A DNA stretch of 14,922 nt from Spongospora subterranea (lineage: Eukaryota > Endomyxa > Phytomyxea > Plasmodiophorida > Plasmodiophoridae), in contig OUQQ01000755.1 of the NCBI GenBank assembly GCA_900404475.1, forward strand, positions 1 to 14,922. The letters are read 5' to 3'. This document shows, piece by piece, positions 1-9,093 of the stretch. Under the pieces are notes generated by a model. That model was not told the DNA's origin and ran no database searches. It worked only from the letters and a program-made list of their open reading frames with translations. Position 1 is the stretch's first letter. Each line of letters begins with the position of its first letter. The position numbers and the translations under genes were made by a program.

Positions 1-84
1 TTCTTCCATCACGACAACGTCAATCTTTGACAGGTTCGGGATCTGTACGCGCTGTTCAGCATTGCCAAGTATTCTGTCTAACAT
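1..84 (-). CDS. Possible N-terminal fragment of an unrecognised protein, cut by the left edge
   Basis: Read on the minus strand, an ATG at 84-82 opens a frame that stays open to the window edge (28 codons). It begins MLDRILGNAEQRVQIPNLSK and continues with a hydrophobic/acidic stretch. The peptide has a soluble, helical look, but no domain can be recognised from 28 residues. In the same frame a stop lies a few codons upstream (at about position 114), so the ATG is a reasonable start. An acceptor-like TTAG at 81-78 would also allow this to be an internal exon. If real, the gene is divergent from the EF-hand gene, with about 1 kb between them. Confidence is low because the frame is short and its family is unknown. 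Confidence 0.25.
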   Translation of the reverse strand, partial: MLDRILGNAEQRVQIPNLSKIDVVVMEE

Positions 85-1060
85 TTGAGGAACCAGAGTG
101 CGACCCAGGGATTAACAAACAGCAAAAGCGACCGATTGTGCAGGACAAAGCGATCGTCGAGATCCAATGAGCGTTTACCGTTATGGATGCCGTTGCTTGT
201 TGTTATGGTCGGTCGAAACACCCGTTGACGCGATCATTCCCTGGGTCACAGACTGCCAAGACAGATGCCCAAACCTGGCAACGATTGGAAGAAATGGCGC
301 CGATTTCTGCAACCGCTCCAAGAGAGGCACCCCTAGCTCTGGGCATGTTTCTGTAATTCCTATTATTCAGCAAATCTGGTTGACCATTGTAATCCAATCA
401 CTGTTAATCTCAAGGTGCAGGCGCCATAATCGTGCGACATATTGACAAGTCTGATGGTCCACTTTATCTCTAAGCCGAACTCAAACGGCTGCTATTTGTG
501 AAGATTGTGGCTGCCTTGCTTGATCCCCGATTCAATCTTCTCTGGTCCTTTCAGGCACCACATATGGCCATGGCCAGCATAACGCCCAACAACTGATTGG
601 AAACCCGCTCACACTTTTGTGACATAGCGTTTTTCAATCATTGAGTTGAACTTGTTCTTTAGAGGTCAGTTCGCTGCTGATAAATAAACCACCGAATTCC
701 GAGTGAGTAATCGGTTCATGAGTATTGACGACAAAGGTCAGGGTGAGCTCTTTCAACTTCATCAATGTAGCCATTCTCAACCAGAGACCAATCGTAAATA
801 AGATCCCCCAAATATGTACTACATGTATTATGGGGAATTCCCCCTGAGAAACCCCAACAACTTCACGACGACGTCTACCTGAAATGACTCCCTTTATCAC
901 TCCATGTCTCTCTCGCGTCAAGATCATCATCACACCATAAATCTTGTCATCACTCCCCCCGATCCGATCACGAAATTCTCTCGGGACGGATTGATCAAGT
1001 TCTCCGCAATCCGAGACCTGTTTTTGCCAACGGTCGACCTTAATTGTCACGCGCTGATTC
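85..1060. other. Region without a supportable gene, upstream of the EF-hand gene
   Basis: Nearly 1 kb without a frame that can be defended. Short open frames occur on both strands around 167-445. They differ by strand, carry no recognisable motif and lack convincing exon boundaries. The right part (634-1060) is also open on the minus strand as part of a long frame antisense to the EF-hand gene. I see no tRNA, rRNA, mobile element or tandem array here. The part next to 1061 is probably promoter and 5' untranslated sequence of the EF-hand gene. Confidence 0.5.
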
Positions 1061-1585
1061 ATGGTGAAGAAGTCTGATTCAGGGCGCAGCTCAGGGCCGA
1101 ACGAAGTAGTTCGTACTAGTAGAAAGAGTTCGCTTGCCGATGATGATGATGATGAATATATCCAAGGAAGTGACGACGCCATGGAGGACGATATTCCTTG
1201 CAGAAGTCGTCGCACGAAACCGTCTGGTCCCACCGTTTTGAGCACAGCGAGAAGCAAATCCTGTTCAGCTGCAAAATCAAAACCTTCTGCTAAAAGAAAG
1301 ATATCTCGGAAGAAGACTTTACAAGACGATCGACTATCTGTTGAGCAATTAATGGGCGCGTTTCGATTATTGGATAGAGAATCTAAAGGGATCATAACAC
1401 GAGGCGATATCGAGTCTGCGGTTGGGGAGATAAAGGGGGATCCATTAGAACATAATGACGCCATTGCTATGCTGAATGAGGCCGATAAACGAGGCGATAA
1501 CAACGGGACTGTGAACTTATCCGATTTCATGATCATGATGGAATCGGTATTTCCGGAAGCGTTCAAAACCCAATTCACATCTTGA
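1061..1585 (+). CDS. EF-hand (centrin/calmodulin-like) protein with disordered basic N-terminus
   Basis: Intronless frame of 174 aa from ATG at 1061 to TGA at 1583-1585. Residues 1-90 are low in complexity: an acidic run (DDDDDE, residues 27-32), a second acidic patch near 38-44, then a Ser/Lys/Arg-rich segment (about 48-85) that looks disordered and possibly nuclear. Residues about 92-165 form a paired EF-hand with the pattern helix-loop-helix twice. Loop 1 starts at D105 and ends with D116 where Glu is usual. Loop 2 (D142 onward, DKRGDNNGT) carries extra residues between its ligands. Both loops therefore depart from the canonical 12-residue Ca2+ site, and binding may be weak or lost. Centrins have four EF-hands and a shorter tail, so this is a two-hand relative rather than a true centrin. 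The role is unknown; proteins of this kind usually act as regulatory light-chain-like partners. Confidence 0.7.
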   Translation: MVKKSDSGRSSGPNEVVRTSRKSSLADDDDDEYIQGSDDAMEDDIPCRSRRTKPSGPTVLSTARSKSCSAAKSKPSAKRKISRKKTLQDDRLSVEQLMGAFRLLDRESKGIITRGDIESAVGEIKGDPLEHNDAIAMLNEADKRGDNNGTVNLSDFMIMMESVFPEAFKTQFTS

Positions 1586-1918
1586 GAACTATCTGGGTCA
1601 AGTGTATCAGTTCGATGTGCTCGGCCGATAAAAGAGTCATCCAATCTTGTTCCGTCAAGTTTAACTGGCCGGATATCAAGTCTGTTGAAACCTGACAAGA
1701 CCTGAATATGGCGCTACAACAAACCGATACTCAGAGTGAATATATATTCCTATCATGTAGTCTGTGGTTCAATAATGGTGTTAAAATTGATCCCATCTGA
1801 GCCGAGTAGCCAATCATCGAACAGTACAGTGTAGCTGGACCTATATCACTGCCATAGTAACTGGTCAAATACTGCCCTGGACCTGGCGCTACACCGAGCC
1901 AATATCGGGATCGGAACT
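1586..1918. other. Intergenic spacer with AT-rich promoter-like stretch
   Basis: About 330 bases between the EF-hand stop and the start of the hydrolase-like gene. A TATATATT run at about 1740-1747 lies about 175 bases upstream of the next ATG. Nothing else was recognised. Confidence 0.4.
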
Positions 1919-3030
1919 ATGCGCTTATGGCTCTTGGTCAATATATTGCTACTCGCGATGATCGTTGAGTCTGGTGTTCCTGGTGCCTATACGGTCGCCC
2001 GATCTAATCTTACATTGGTCGATACCAGCCGTTGTTTCGTCCCATCGCACTGTAATAAGGGATTGGAATTCCGAATACGATTCGGCCGACAAATCACCCT
2101 CGATATATATCTACCCGGTAATACGCCTGGGCCATTTCCGCTCCTTGTATTCGGATATACTTCTCCCGATCGGTTTGATAATCTTATACGATCGATCTCA
2201 TCGTCTGGGTGAGTGTCGCCATCCTCCCCACCCGCCGAACTGTATTTACCCTTTTCTCGTCTCGTAGAGTTGTTGTCGCCGCTTTCCCCGTTTTTGACCT
2301 CAACCACAACCTGGATTTCGCCAAAGATCTTCTGTTCGTCTCGACCGAAATGCATTACGAGAATGCGTCTCCAATATCCTCTTTCTACGGAAAAGTAAAA
2401 AGTTCAGACCCAGATTTGACAGATTGTTTAATATTGTGTGAGTAGATCATAACAGGAAAGGCGTGTATAATGGGTCAAGGGATCGGGTCATCAAGTCCAT
2501 ATCTGATCACCCAACCAGATCTGCAACCGTATAACATACCGGTTAATATAACAGGGATAATATCATTAGGATTACGATTGACTACAGAAGGCGGTTTGTT
2601 CGGTGCCGCATCAACATCGACAGCCCCCGCATTGATCATTGCTGCCGAGAACGATTGTGTCTATTCACCCAGCTCAAACGCCATTCCTCTATATAATGCT
2701 ATTAGCCGTTATCCGGCCGCTTGTAAAACATATGTGGAAGTTCGCAACGCGAGTTCGTGCACGTTGGCGGATGCGTTTATCAGTGATTGTCAGGCGGATG
2801 AAGCGTTCTGCCATCCAAGTACTGGCATAGGATCCTCAATGCATCAAAACTTAACCGCCCAGATAATATCTCCATGGCTTTCAGGAATAATGCAGGATGA
2901 TATGGCCGAATGGATCAGGTTCAAATCCAGTTTACGCTCCATGACGTCAACGTCGCTTGCCTTTTTGCAATTGTGCCATAGACTCAACGCCACACATATA
3001 ATGTCTCTGTCCTCGGCCAAAGGTCAATGA
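1919..3030 (+). CDS. Secreted alpha/beta-hydrolase-fold protein (chlorophyllase/PAF-acetylhydrolase-like), predicted inactive
   Basis: Three exons (1919-2208, 2268-2394, 2446-3030) encode 333 aa. The introns are 59 nt (GTGAGT...CGTAG) and 51 nt (GTAAAA...GAGTAG). Unspliced reading hits stops at both places, while splicing restores one frame through the nucleophile region. Residues 1-23 are a typical signal peptide (MRLWLLVNILLLAMIVESG), so the product is secreted or membrane-directed. The fold is suggested by a beta-strand block (LDIYLPGNTPGPFPLLVF), a nucleophile-elbow segment at 144-153 (K-x-x-x-M-G-Q-G-I-G), the acid strand LIIAAENDC with Asp209, and a Cys-flanked C-terminal segment. In the family the elbow reads GxSxG and the last triad residue is a His before Cys. 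Here these positions hold Gly151 and Ser243, and the usual HG oxyanion motif is GY. This points to a pseudoenzyme. Sequencing error is an unlikely cause because several sites are changed together. The last 46 codons lie inside the first duplicated segment. Confidence 0.68.
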
Positions 3031-3513
3031 TCCTCCGTTGGTAAAGTCCATCAAGAAGACAAGTGCAGTCCAGAACTAGTGAAAACGGAGTGAGTTTTGG
3101 TTCCCCAGGGAAAGATGACATATCAAAAGGCCATGGGGATCAACACATGAAATACCAGATACAGACAATGGGGGAACTAGACCTCATACCGATTCGGATC
3201 AAGGGAGTACATTGGGTGAATTCCAAAACCCGAACAAACATCGAGCAAAGGGTTGAGTCAAGATTGGGTTCGTCAGTGCAAATACAGAATGTGCACAGAA
3301 AGATGCGAATTACTCTTAAACGGATTGTGTCACCAACATAACTATTATCGCCGTCCATGGTGACCATTGCATCGAACTATCATAAACCAAGCCGGATGAT
3401 TGCCAGCCGACGACGATATGCAAGCGATGGATATCTCATATGTTGGAAAACGACAGTCAATGAAGTGGACTAATTTCGAGCTCACAATAGCATCTTTCAC
3501 CTATAAGGTCAAC
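2893..3513 (+). repeat. Direct repeat, copy 1, ending at the first gap base
   Basis: This 621-base segment recurs at 3515-4140 with about ten substitutions and a few indels (98% identity by eye). It covers the last 46 codons of the hydrolase-like gene and the 3' flank, and ends exactly at the base before the single n at 3514. The exact abutment on a gap favours an unmerged allelic overlap over a true tandem duplication. Confidence 0.9.
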
Positions 3514-3514
3514 N
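3514..3514. other. Single-base assembly gap (n)
   Basis: One undetermined base separates the two copies of the 620-base repeat. A one-base gap between overlapping ends is typical of a scaffold join in which the overlap was not collapsed. Confidence 0.9.
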
Positions 3515-4140
3515 CAGTGATATGGCCGAATGGATCAGGTTCAAATCCAGTTTACGCTCCATGACGTCAACGTCGCTTGCCTTTTTGCAATTGTGCCATA
3601 GACTCAACGCCACCCATATAATGTCTCTGTCCTCGGCCAAAGGTCAATGATCCTCCGTTGGTAAAGCCCATCAAGAAGACAAGTGCAGTCCAGAACTAGT
3701 GAAAAGGGAGTGAGTTTTGGTTCCCCAGGGAAAGATGACATATCAAAAGGCCATGGGGATCAACACATGAAATACCAGATACAGACAATGGGGGAACTAG
3801 ACCTCATACCGATTCGGATCAAGGGAGTACATTGGGTGAATTCCAAAACCCGAACCGCAAACATCGAGCAAAGGGTTGAGTCAAGATTGGGTTCGTCAGT
3901 GCAAATACAGAATGTGCACAGAAAGATGCGAAATACTCTTAAACGGATTGTGTCACCATCATAACTATTATCGCCGTCCATGGTGACCATTGCATCGAAC
4001 TATCATGAACCAAGCTGGATGATTGCCAGCCGACGACGATATGCAAGCGATGGATATCTCATATGTTGGAAAACGACAACAAATCAATGAAGTGGACTAA
4101 TTTCGAGCTCACAATAGCATCTTTTACCTATAAGGTCAAC
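3515..4140 (+). repeat. Direct repeat, copy 2, starting at the first gap base
   Basis: This 626-base copy of 2893-3513 begins directly after the n. Relative to copy 1 it lacks two bases near its start (CAGTGATA against CAGGATGATA). It has a 3-base insertion near 3857 and a net 4-base insertion near 4080. Substitutions in the hydrolase coding tail are silent where I checked (ACA to ACC). In the downstream flank they would change most residues of any open frame, so the flank is probably noncoding. It carries only a 3' fragment of the hydrolase gene. Confidence 0.9.
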
Positions 4141-4179
4141 TACTCAAGCATTCACACTTACGACAATGCATTGAAATAA

Positions 4180-4567
4180 CGAGACAGCCTAGAAAATCGA
4201 CGACCAACCATTGTCGAATTTCATCTCTGCAGAGAAAACGTCGAAATCGGATGGACGAATCCAATAGTCGTACAAACTGTGGAAAAGGACATCACGACAC
4301 AGATAGGCGAAAAAAACAACGATATTGAAATCGATTCACAAATATGTCCCACCGGATATTGGAGCAACAAACTCGGTGAAAACCGATAGAGAGAATTCCA
4401 ATCATGTTTGATTCCGAATACCACCAGATATTATCACCCTGGCAATCGGATCAGCGGAAACCAGAGTTTTGCATGAGACGTACACAAATGGAATTGGGCA
4501 ACGATTATCGGTTCGACAACCATTAACACAACCATTAAAAGACAAACACGATAAAGACCGCTCTTGA
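4180..4567 (+). CDS. Coding-like frame with one intron, unrecognised, 5' end unknown
   Basis: A plus-strand frame is open from 4180 to 4375. Removing a 52-nt intron (4376-4427, GTGAAA...CACCAG), of the size usual here, continues it to a TGA at 4565-4567. Together this gives about 111 codons of balanced, soluble composition (for example ENVEIGWTNPIVVQTVEKD in the first part and ITLAIGSAETRVLHETYTNG in the second). No ATG lies in the first exon, so an upstream exon is needed. An ATG at 4087 begins 30 in-frame codons, but a TAA at 4177-4179 separates them, and I found no intron that removes it in phase. Competing readings exist: a plus ORF from ATG 4404, spliced at 4511-4571 to a stop at 4618-4620 (51 aa), and a minus ORF of about 90 aa from ATG 4674 to 4402 with a signal-peptide-like start. 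No family is recognised. Confidence 0.28.
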
Positions 4568-4844
4568 TTAGAGAAGAAGCGGATCAACTTGGCAACAGGC
4601 AGGAGGATGCTAAACAATGACAGACAGAGCAGTATAGTCGGCTGAAAACTCCAGCTTGAACACAGAACTGACATCAAAATACAAACTCGCGTGCAAACTG
4701 CACACAGCAATGAGAAAAGAACACCTTAAACAAACTTCATCGACTGAATCGGTCGCTGTTGAACCAAAACCCCAACCGGAATATTGTTCGAAGTTCCTCC
4801 TTCGACTTTCTCTCGTATGAAAAGAGCGGCAGAAGTTAACGGAG

Positions 4845-5204
4845 ATGGGCTTCTTTTACAAACGCGAATGTTTGGCGTTATTGTATAACACTACCAAGAG
4901 CGCAGCCGTGTCGATCTACAGAATGATTTCTAGGTGGGTTTGGGCTTTTCTACTTGTTATCCACTCTATGAATTGGGTTTTTTGCGTTTGTCTTAAAGCA
5001 GCCCAATATCAGTTGTGTGTTATCTCTAATTCTATGATGATTATGGATGAGAGATTGGTTAGAGTCTCTCGCATACTGCTATTTATCTTGATATTGCGTT
5101 TTCAAGGATTATCTCTACGTACCACACCAACCGCTTCGTATACAAATACAAAGCATGCCGAGGAAAAGTTTCTCTGCATTTCAAAAACCAATGAAAACTT
5201 GTAA
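4845..5204 (+). CDS. Hypothetical small protein with a hydrophobic middle
   Basis: An intronless frame of 119 aa from ATG 4845 begins MGFFYKRECLALLYNTTKSA. A hydrophobic stretch at about residues 31-50 (WVWAFLLVIHSMNWVFCVCL) could span a membrane, and a second one lies near residues 77-86 (RILLFILILR). The C-terminus is polar. An alternative is that the true exon ends at TCTAG|GTGGGT (about 4934), making the rest intronic. The same frame is open upstream from about 4636 to 4817 but is broken by a TGA at 4818-4820. No homologue is recognised. It lies about 290 bases before the hsp104 start, so the heat-shock elements are downstream of it. Confidence 0.28.
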   Translation: MGFFYKRECLALLYNTTKSAAVSIYRMISRWVWAFLLVIHSMNWVFCVCLKAAQYQLCVISNSMMIMDERLVRVSRILLFILILRFQGLSLRTTPTASYTNTKHAEEKFLCISKTNENL

Positions 5205-5381
5205 TCGGCAAGAAATAAAAGCAATATCCTCATCAGAGTATTATAGGAATTTGTCCATGACAAACCAGGTACAACCAGTACAGTTGCTGGTAGACTGGTG
5301 GTAGGCCTAACAGAGTCAGTGGCTATACGCTGTGTAGTCTATCCAATATACACTGTACCTGTTCTCCACTGTACCACTGTA

Positions 5382-5416
5382 AGAATATTCATCGGAACAT
5401 TCATTGAGAATGTTCC
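5382..5416 (+). promoter_or_regulatory. Heat-shock element array (three GAA-nn-TTC units)
   Basis: Three dyads matching the HSF half-site pair GAAnnTTC occur in 33 bases: GAATATTC (5383-5390), GAACATTC (5395-5402) and GAATGTTC (5408-5415). The last two sit inside a perfect 9-bp inverted repeat (GGAACATTC / GAATGTTCC, 5-base spacer). The array is about 77-110 bases upstream of the hsp104 ATG. The match to the known HSF consensus and the identity of the downstream gene support heat-induced transcription. Binding itself is inferred. Confidence 0.78.
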
Positions 5417-5421
5417 GTCGG

Positions 5422-5431
5422 GATATTTAAG
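5422..5431 (+). promoter_or_regulatory. TATA-like box of hsp104
   Basis: GATATTTAAG lies 6 bases after the heat-shock array and about 62 bases before the ATG at 5493, a plausible place for a core promoter. Based on position and AT content only. Confidence 0.35.
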
Positions 5432-5492
5432 CCATTTTCGTAGCGCCATTTTCATCATAATCAAAACCAATTCATAGAACAAACCAGAACCA

Positions 5493-8400
5493 ATGTCGTA
5501 CCAATTTACCACGAAGACCAATGAAATATTACTTGCCGCGCAGGAGTTGGCTCTCCAGCATCGGCATATTGAACTATCACCCGTGCACATAGCCATGGCG
5601 TTGTTCAGCTCAACGGATGGCGGGATTGCACAAAGCGTTTGTAACCGGATCGGTACTACCACGGCACAGGTATTGATGAATTACGAGGGTCTCACATTTT
5701 TTTGTATGTAATTATATATGATCTAGGTCGTATCGCATCTGGCCCCATTACTCTCCAAACTTCCATCGCAGAGTCCCGGGCCACAGGTTCCAAGCGATGT
5801 CAACCTTAGCAGAGCTGCACAAAAGGCATTGGCTCATGATCAAACCTCTATTTTTTTTCTATTTTTTTAACATTTTTCGTTACGTCAGGTTCTCCAATCC
5901 GCCCAAACTAATCAAAAGTCAAACAAAGATTCCCATTTGAGCGCTGACCACCTACTGATGGGACTTTATGCCGACACATCGGCAGGAGGAGCCCTTGAAA
6001 AATCCGGGCTGCATCAAGATAAAGTAATACTCTTCAGCCATATAATTTCTGAAACATTGATTGATATTTTTAGGTGTCAAACTTATTAACGTCGATTCGA
6101 GGATCTTCTCGCGTGACTGACGCTCATGCAGAAGACTCGTTCGATGCACTGGAAAAATATGGTGTAAATGTCACAAAAATGGCAATGGAGGGGAAATTAG
6201 ATCCTGTAATCGGGAGAGATGAAGAAATTCGCCGAACAGTTCAGGTTTGATTATGTCCTATGGTGCTACTCATGGGGGGCTTGAATAGTGCATTCCAGGT
6301 GCTGTGTCGCCGTACCAAGAACAACCCGGTTTTACTAGGTCAACCAGGTGTCGGCAAAACCGCCATTGCCGAAGGATTGGCTATCAGGTATTGTTATTTG
6401 TCAACGCTCGGAAGCGTCAATTCATGAGCTGTGTAGACTGGCCAATGGCGATGTCCCCACGAATCTTCAGCAGATGTCCTTGATTAGTCTCGATCTTGGT
6501 GCTCTGATCGCAGGCGCATCACATCGTGGAGAGTTTGAACAGCGACTCAAAGCTGTTTTAGCAGAGGTACAGGACTTGTGTCTGTTATCTTGTTGTCTGT
6601 ACTTATTGTTTGTTGTTTTCAGATCAAATCTAGCTCCAGGGTAATTTTATTCATAGACGAAATACACCTTCTTCTTGGAGCAGGCCGGGCAGAAGGTGCA
6701 ATGGATGCCGCAAATTTGTTGAAACCAATGCTTGCCCGTGGTGAGCTTCGCTGTATCGGTGCCACGGTAATCAGAACCAATATATCATAAATTTCTGTTG
6801 GAATTCACCTTTTTTGTTTAGACACTAGATGAATATCGAAAATATGTTGAGAAAGATGCAGCTTTTGAACGTAGATTTCAGCAAGTGATGGTGCATGAAC
6901 CGTCAATTGAGGCATCTGTCTCTATTTTGCGAGGCATCAAAGACAAGTATACAATTCGAACTTCCTTCTGTATGAAACTAATCAATCCTTTCTTTGTAGA
7001 TATGAAGCTCATCATGGTGTGACTATTCTTGACGCCTCTTTGGTTGCTGCTGTACAGTTATCTCATCGATATATCACGTCCCGGTTCTTACCCGATAAAG
7101 CTATCGACCTTATCGATGAGGTACAGTATGAGAAGATAGTATGCGCGCGATAATTATTTACGATCAAACGAATTAGGCATGCGCAAGCACTCGGGTACAG
7201 CTAGACTCACAACCTGAAATCATCGATCAACTCGAACGCCGTCAATTGCAACTTGATGTTGAGGCCACGGCGCTGGAGCAGGAAAAAGATGAAGCGAGTC
7301 GTCATCGTTTAGCAATAGTCCAAGCTGAACTTGCAAAGATTGCCGATGAATTGCAGCCGCTGAAGCTCAAGCATCATTCAGGTTTTTAGTGCCACCAAAA
7401 CTTTGCGCCTTTTCATCTGATTGTGTGTCAGAGAAATCAAGAGTCGACGAAATCCGAACGTTTCGCCGGAAGTTAGATGAAGTGCATCGTAAAATTGAGC
7501 AAGCGGAAAGAATGAAAGATTTGGCAAAGGTCGCAAACATTTCTGGAACGTATATTGGGCTGCTATAATCTTCTTTTCAGGTTGCAGATCTCCGTTATGG
7601 CGCAGTACCGGAATTAGAGCGCAAAATTGAGAAGCTTGAAGAAGCTAATCGCAAACGTGAAAGTTCTGGTACGCAGTCGGTGTTACTTCGTTTCAATCCA
7701 ACTTCTAATGCTTTTCCAGAGGATCGCTTGCTTTCTGAAATCGTTCGTCCTCAACAAATTGCAGAAATCGTCAGCAGGTTCGATGCTGTTTGTGGCACAC
7801 ATAATTCGAGTGCTAATGTTCTCAGGTGGACTGGAATTCCAGTGTCAAACTTGACGCGGACAGAGAGGGAACGGCTTTTGGGGCTTAGTGGAGCCCTGCA
7901 TCGACGTGTCGTCGGCCAAGACGAAGCAATAGAAGCAGTTGCAAATGCCGTACTTCGTTCTCGAGCCGGAATGAGCCGTCCAGGGCAACCTCTCGGGTCG
8001 TTTCTGCTTCTCGGTAAAACTTGTAACTTGTCGTTTGTGTTTACGACTAACTTGTTTTAGGGTCAACGGGGACAGGAAAAACCGAACTTGCCAAAGCGTT
8101 AAGTGAGCAGCTGTTTGACGATGAGAAAAATATGATTAGATTGTAATTTTGGTGCATTGGAATTTCTGGAATCTATACTGAGATGCATTCGTAGGGACAT
8201 GTCAGAGTATTCCGAACAACACTCTGGTGCGAGACTTAGTATGTTGCTGTTTAACGCGATTTCAAATATCAATTTCTAACGAATTTCTCCATAGTTGGTG
8301 CCCCTCCAGGGTATGTTGGTCACGATGAAGGCGGTCAGTTGACAGAAGCTGTTCGTCGTCGTCCATTTTCTGTTGTATTGGTAGGCGAGATGTATTCCTG

Positions 8401-9092
8401 TTGCTGAAAGATTCATTGTTTTTTAGCTCGATGAAATCGAGAAAGCGCATCCACAAATATCCAACATCCTTCTCCAAGTCAGTAAACTGTGTACGTTGCC
8501 ATTTTATGATTGACTTCTTGATCAGGTGCTGGATGACGGCCGTCTTACTGATGGCAAAGGACGAACTATCGACTTTTCCAATACCGTCATCATTCTGACA
8601 TCGAATCTTGGGTCGCAATATCTCCTGGGCGCAATAGCAAATCCTAGTGATGCTGCAATGAGGGCTGCCAAAGACAAGGTTATGGATTCAGTACGGAAGC
8701 ATTTCCGGCCTGAATTTATTAATCGACTTGACGACTGTGTCATCTTCATGCCGCTTCAACCAAGCCACCTAAAAAGGATTGCTGAGATTCAGATATTGCA
8801 CATCCAAAATCGCCTCGACGACAAGCATGTTCAGCTTCAAGTTGACCCATCTGCGATGGAAATGATCTTGCAGAAGGGTTATGATGCCGTTTACGGTGCA
8901 AGACCATTAAAGCGATATTTAGAGAAGAATGTTGTTACGGAAGTTAGCCGTCTGATCATTGGTGGGCAATTGTTGGATTATGGTCGAGTCATTATATCTG
9001 CAGACAAGTCTTCCGACAAACTAATGTTCACATGCGAGAACCCACCTGATGATGGCAACGGATTCATGGAGGTCTGCGCATCGGATATTTAA
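5493..9092 (+). CDS. hsp104: Hsp104/ClpB (Hsp101-like) protein disaggregase, 19 exons
   Basis: AAA+ hexameric chaperone that threads aggregated proteins through its pore with Hsp70. Exons: 5493-5669, 5727-5825, 5889-6023, 6074-6244, 6299-6387, 6437-6566, 6623-6766, 6822-6946, 7000-7120, 7177-7381, 7432-7529, 7581-7668, 7720-7777, 7826-8013, 8061-8142, 8195-8238, 8295-8380, 8427-8477, 8526-9092. Spliced length is 2658 nt (885 aa), close to plant HSP101 and yeast Hsp104. Domains: Clp-N about 1-145; NBD1 with Walker A GQPGVGKT (208-215), Walker [10 protein letters not shown] (274-282) and Arg finger FERRF (330-334); coiled-coil M domain about 398-530; NBD2 with Walker A GSTGTGKT (610-617), pore loop GAPPGYVG (Tyr658), Walker B LLDEIE (680-685) and sensor-1 Asn724. 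No targeting peptide is seen, so it is probably cytosolic or nuclear. Oddities: the NBD1 pore-loop Tyr is His253, the Walker A1 Glu is Gln209, and the acidic C-terminal tail of yeast Hsp104 is absent. It is probably heat-induced through the array at 5382-5416. Confidence 0.97.
5826..5888 (+). other. GC-AG intron in hsp104 (intron 2)
   Basis: No GT donor fits between exons 2 and 3. Splicing at AAAAG|GCATTG with acceptor CGTCAG (63 nt, long T-rich tract) joins RAAQK to VLQSAQ in phase 0 and gives the expected Clp-N continuity into [10 protein letters not shown]. It is the only non-GT donor among the 30 introns placed in this window. Confidence 0.72.
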
Positions 9093-9093
9093 T

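Noticed and set aside
634..1698. Long minus-strand ORF as a real gene
   Set aside because: It is antisense to a recognisable EF-hand pair on the plus strand and its own translation shows no domain; kept only as a low-interest observation.
2438..2455. An 18-nt intron in the hydrolase gene (GTGAGT...AACAG)
   Set aside because: Removing it creates a stop. The 51-nt intron 2395-2445 gives a continuous frame and a better family fit (SFYGK joined to IITGKACIMG).
3063..3341. 92-codon frame and its copy at 3683-3964 as a duplicated gene
   Set aside because: Both start with GTG, not ATG. The differences between the two copies are nearly all amino-acid changing, and the copies are explained by the unmerged overlap at the gap.
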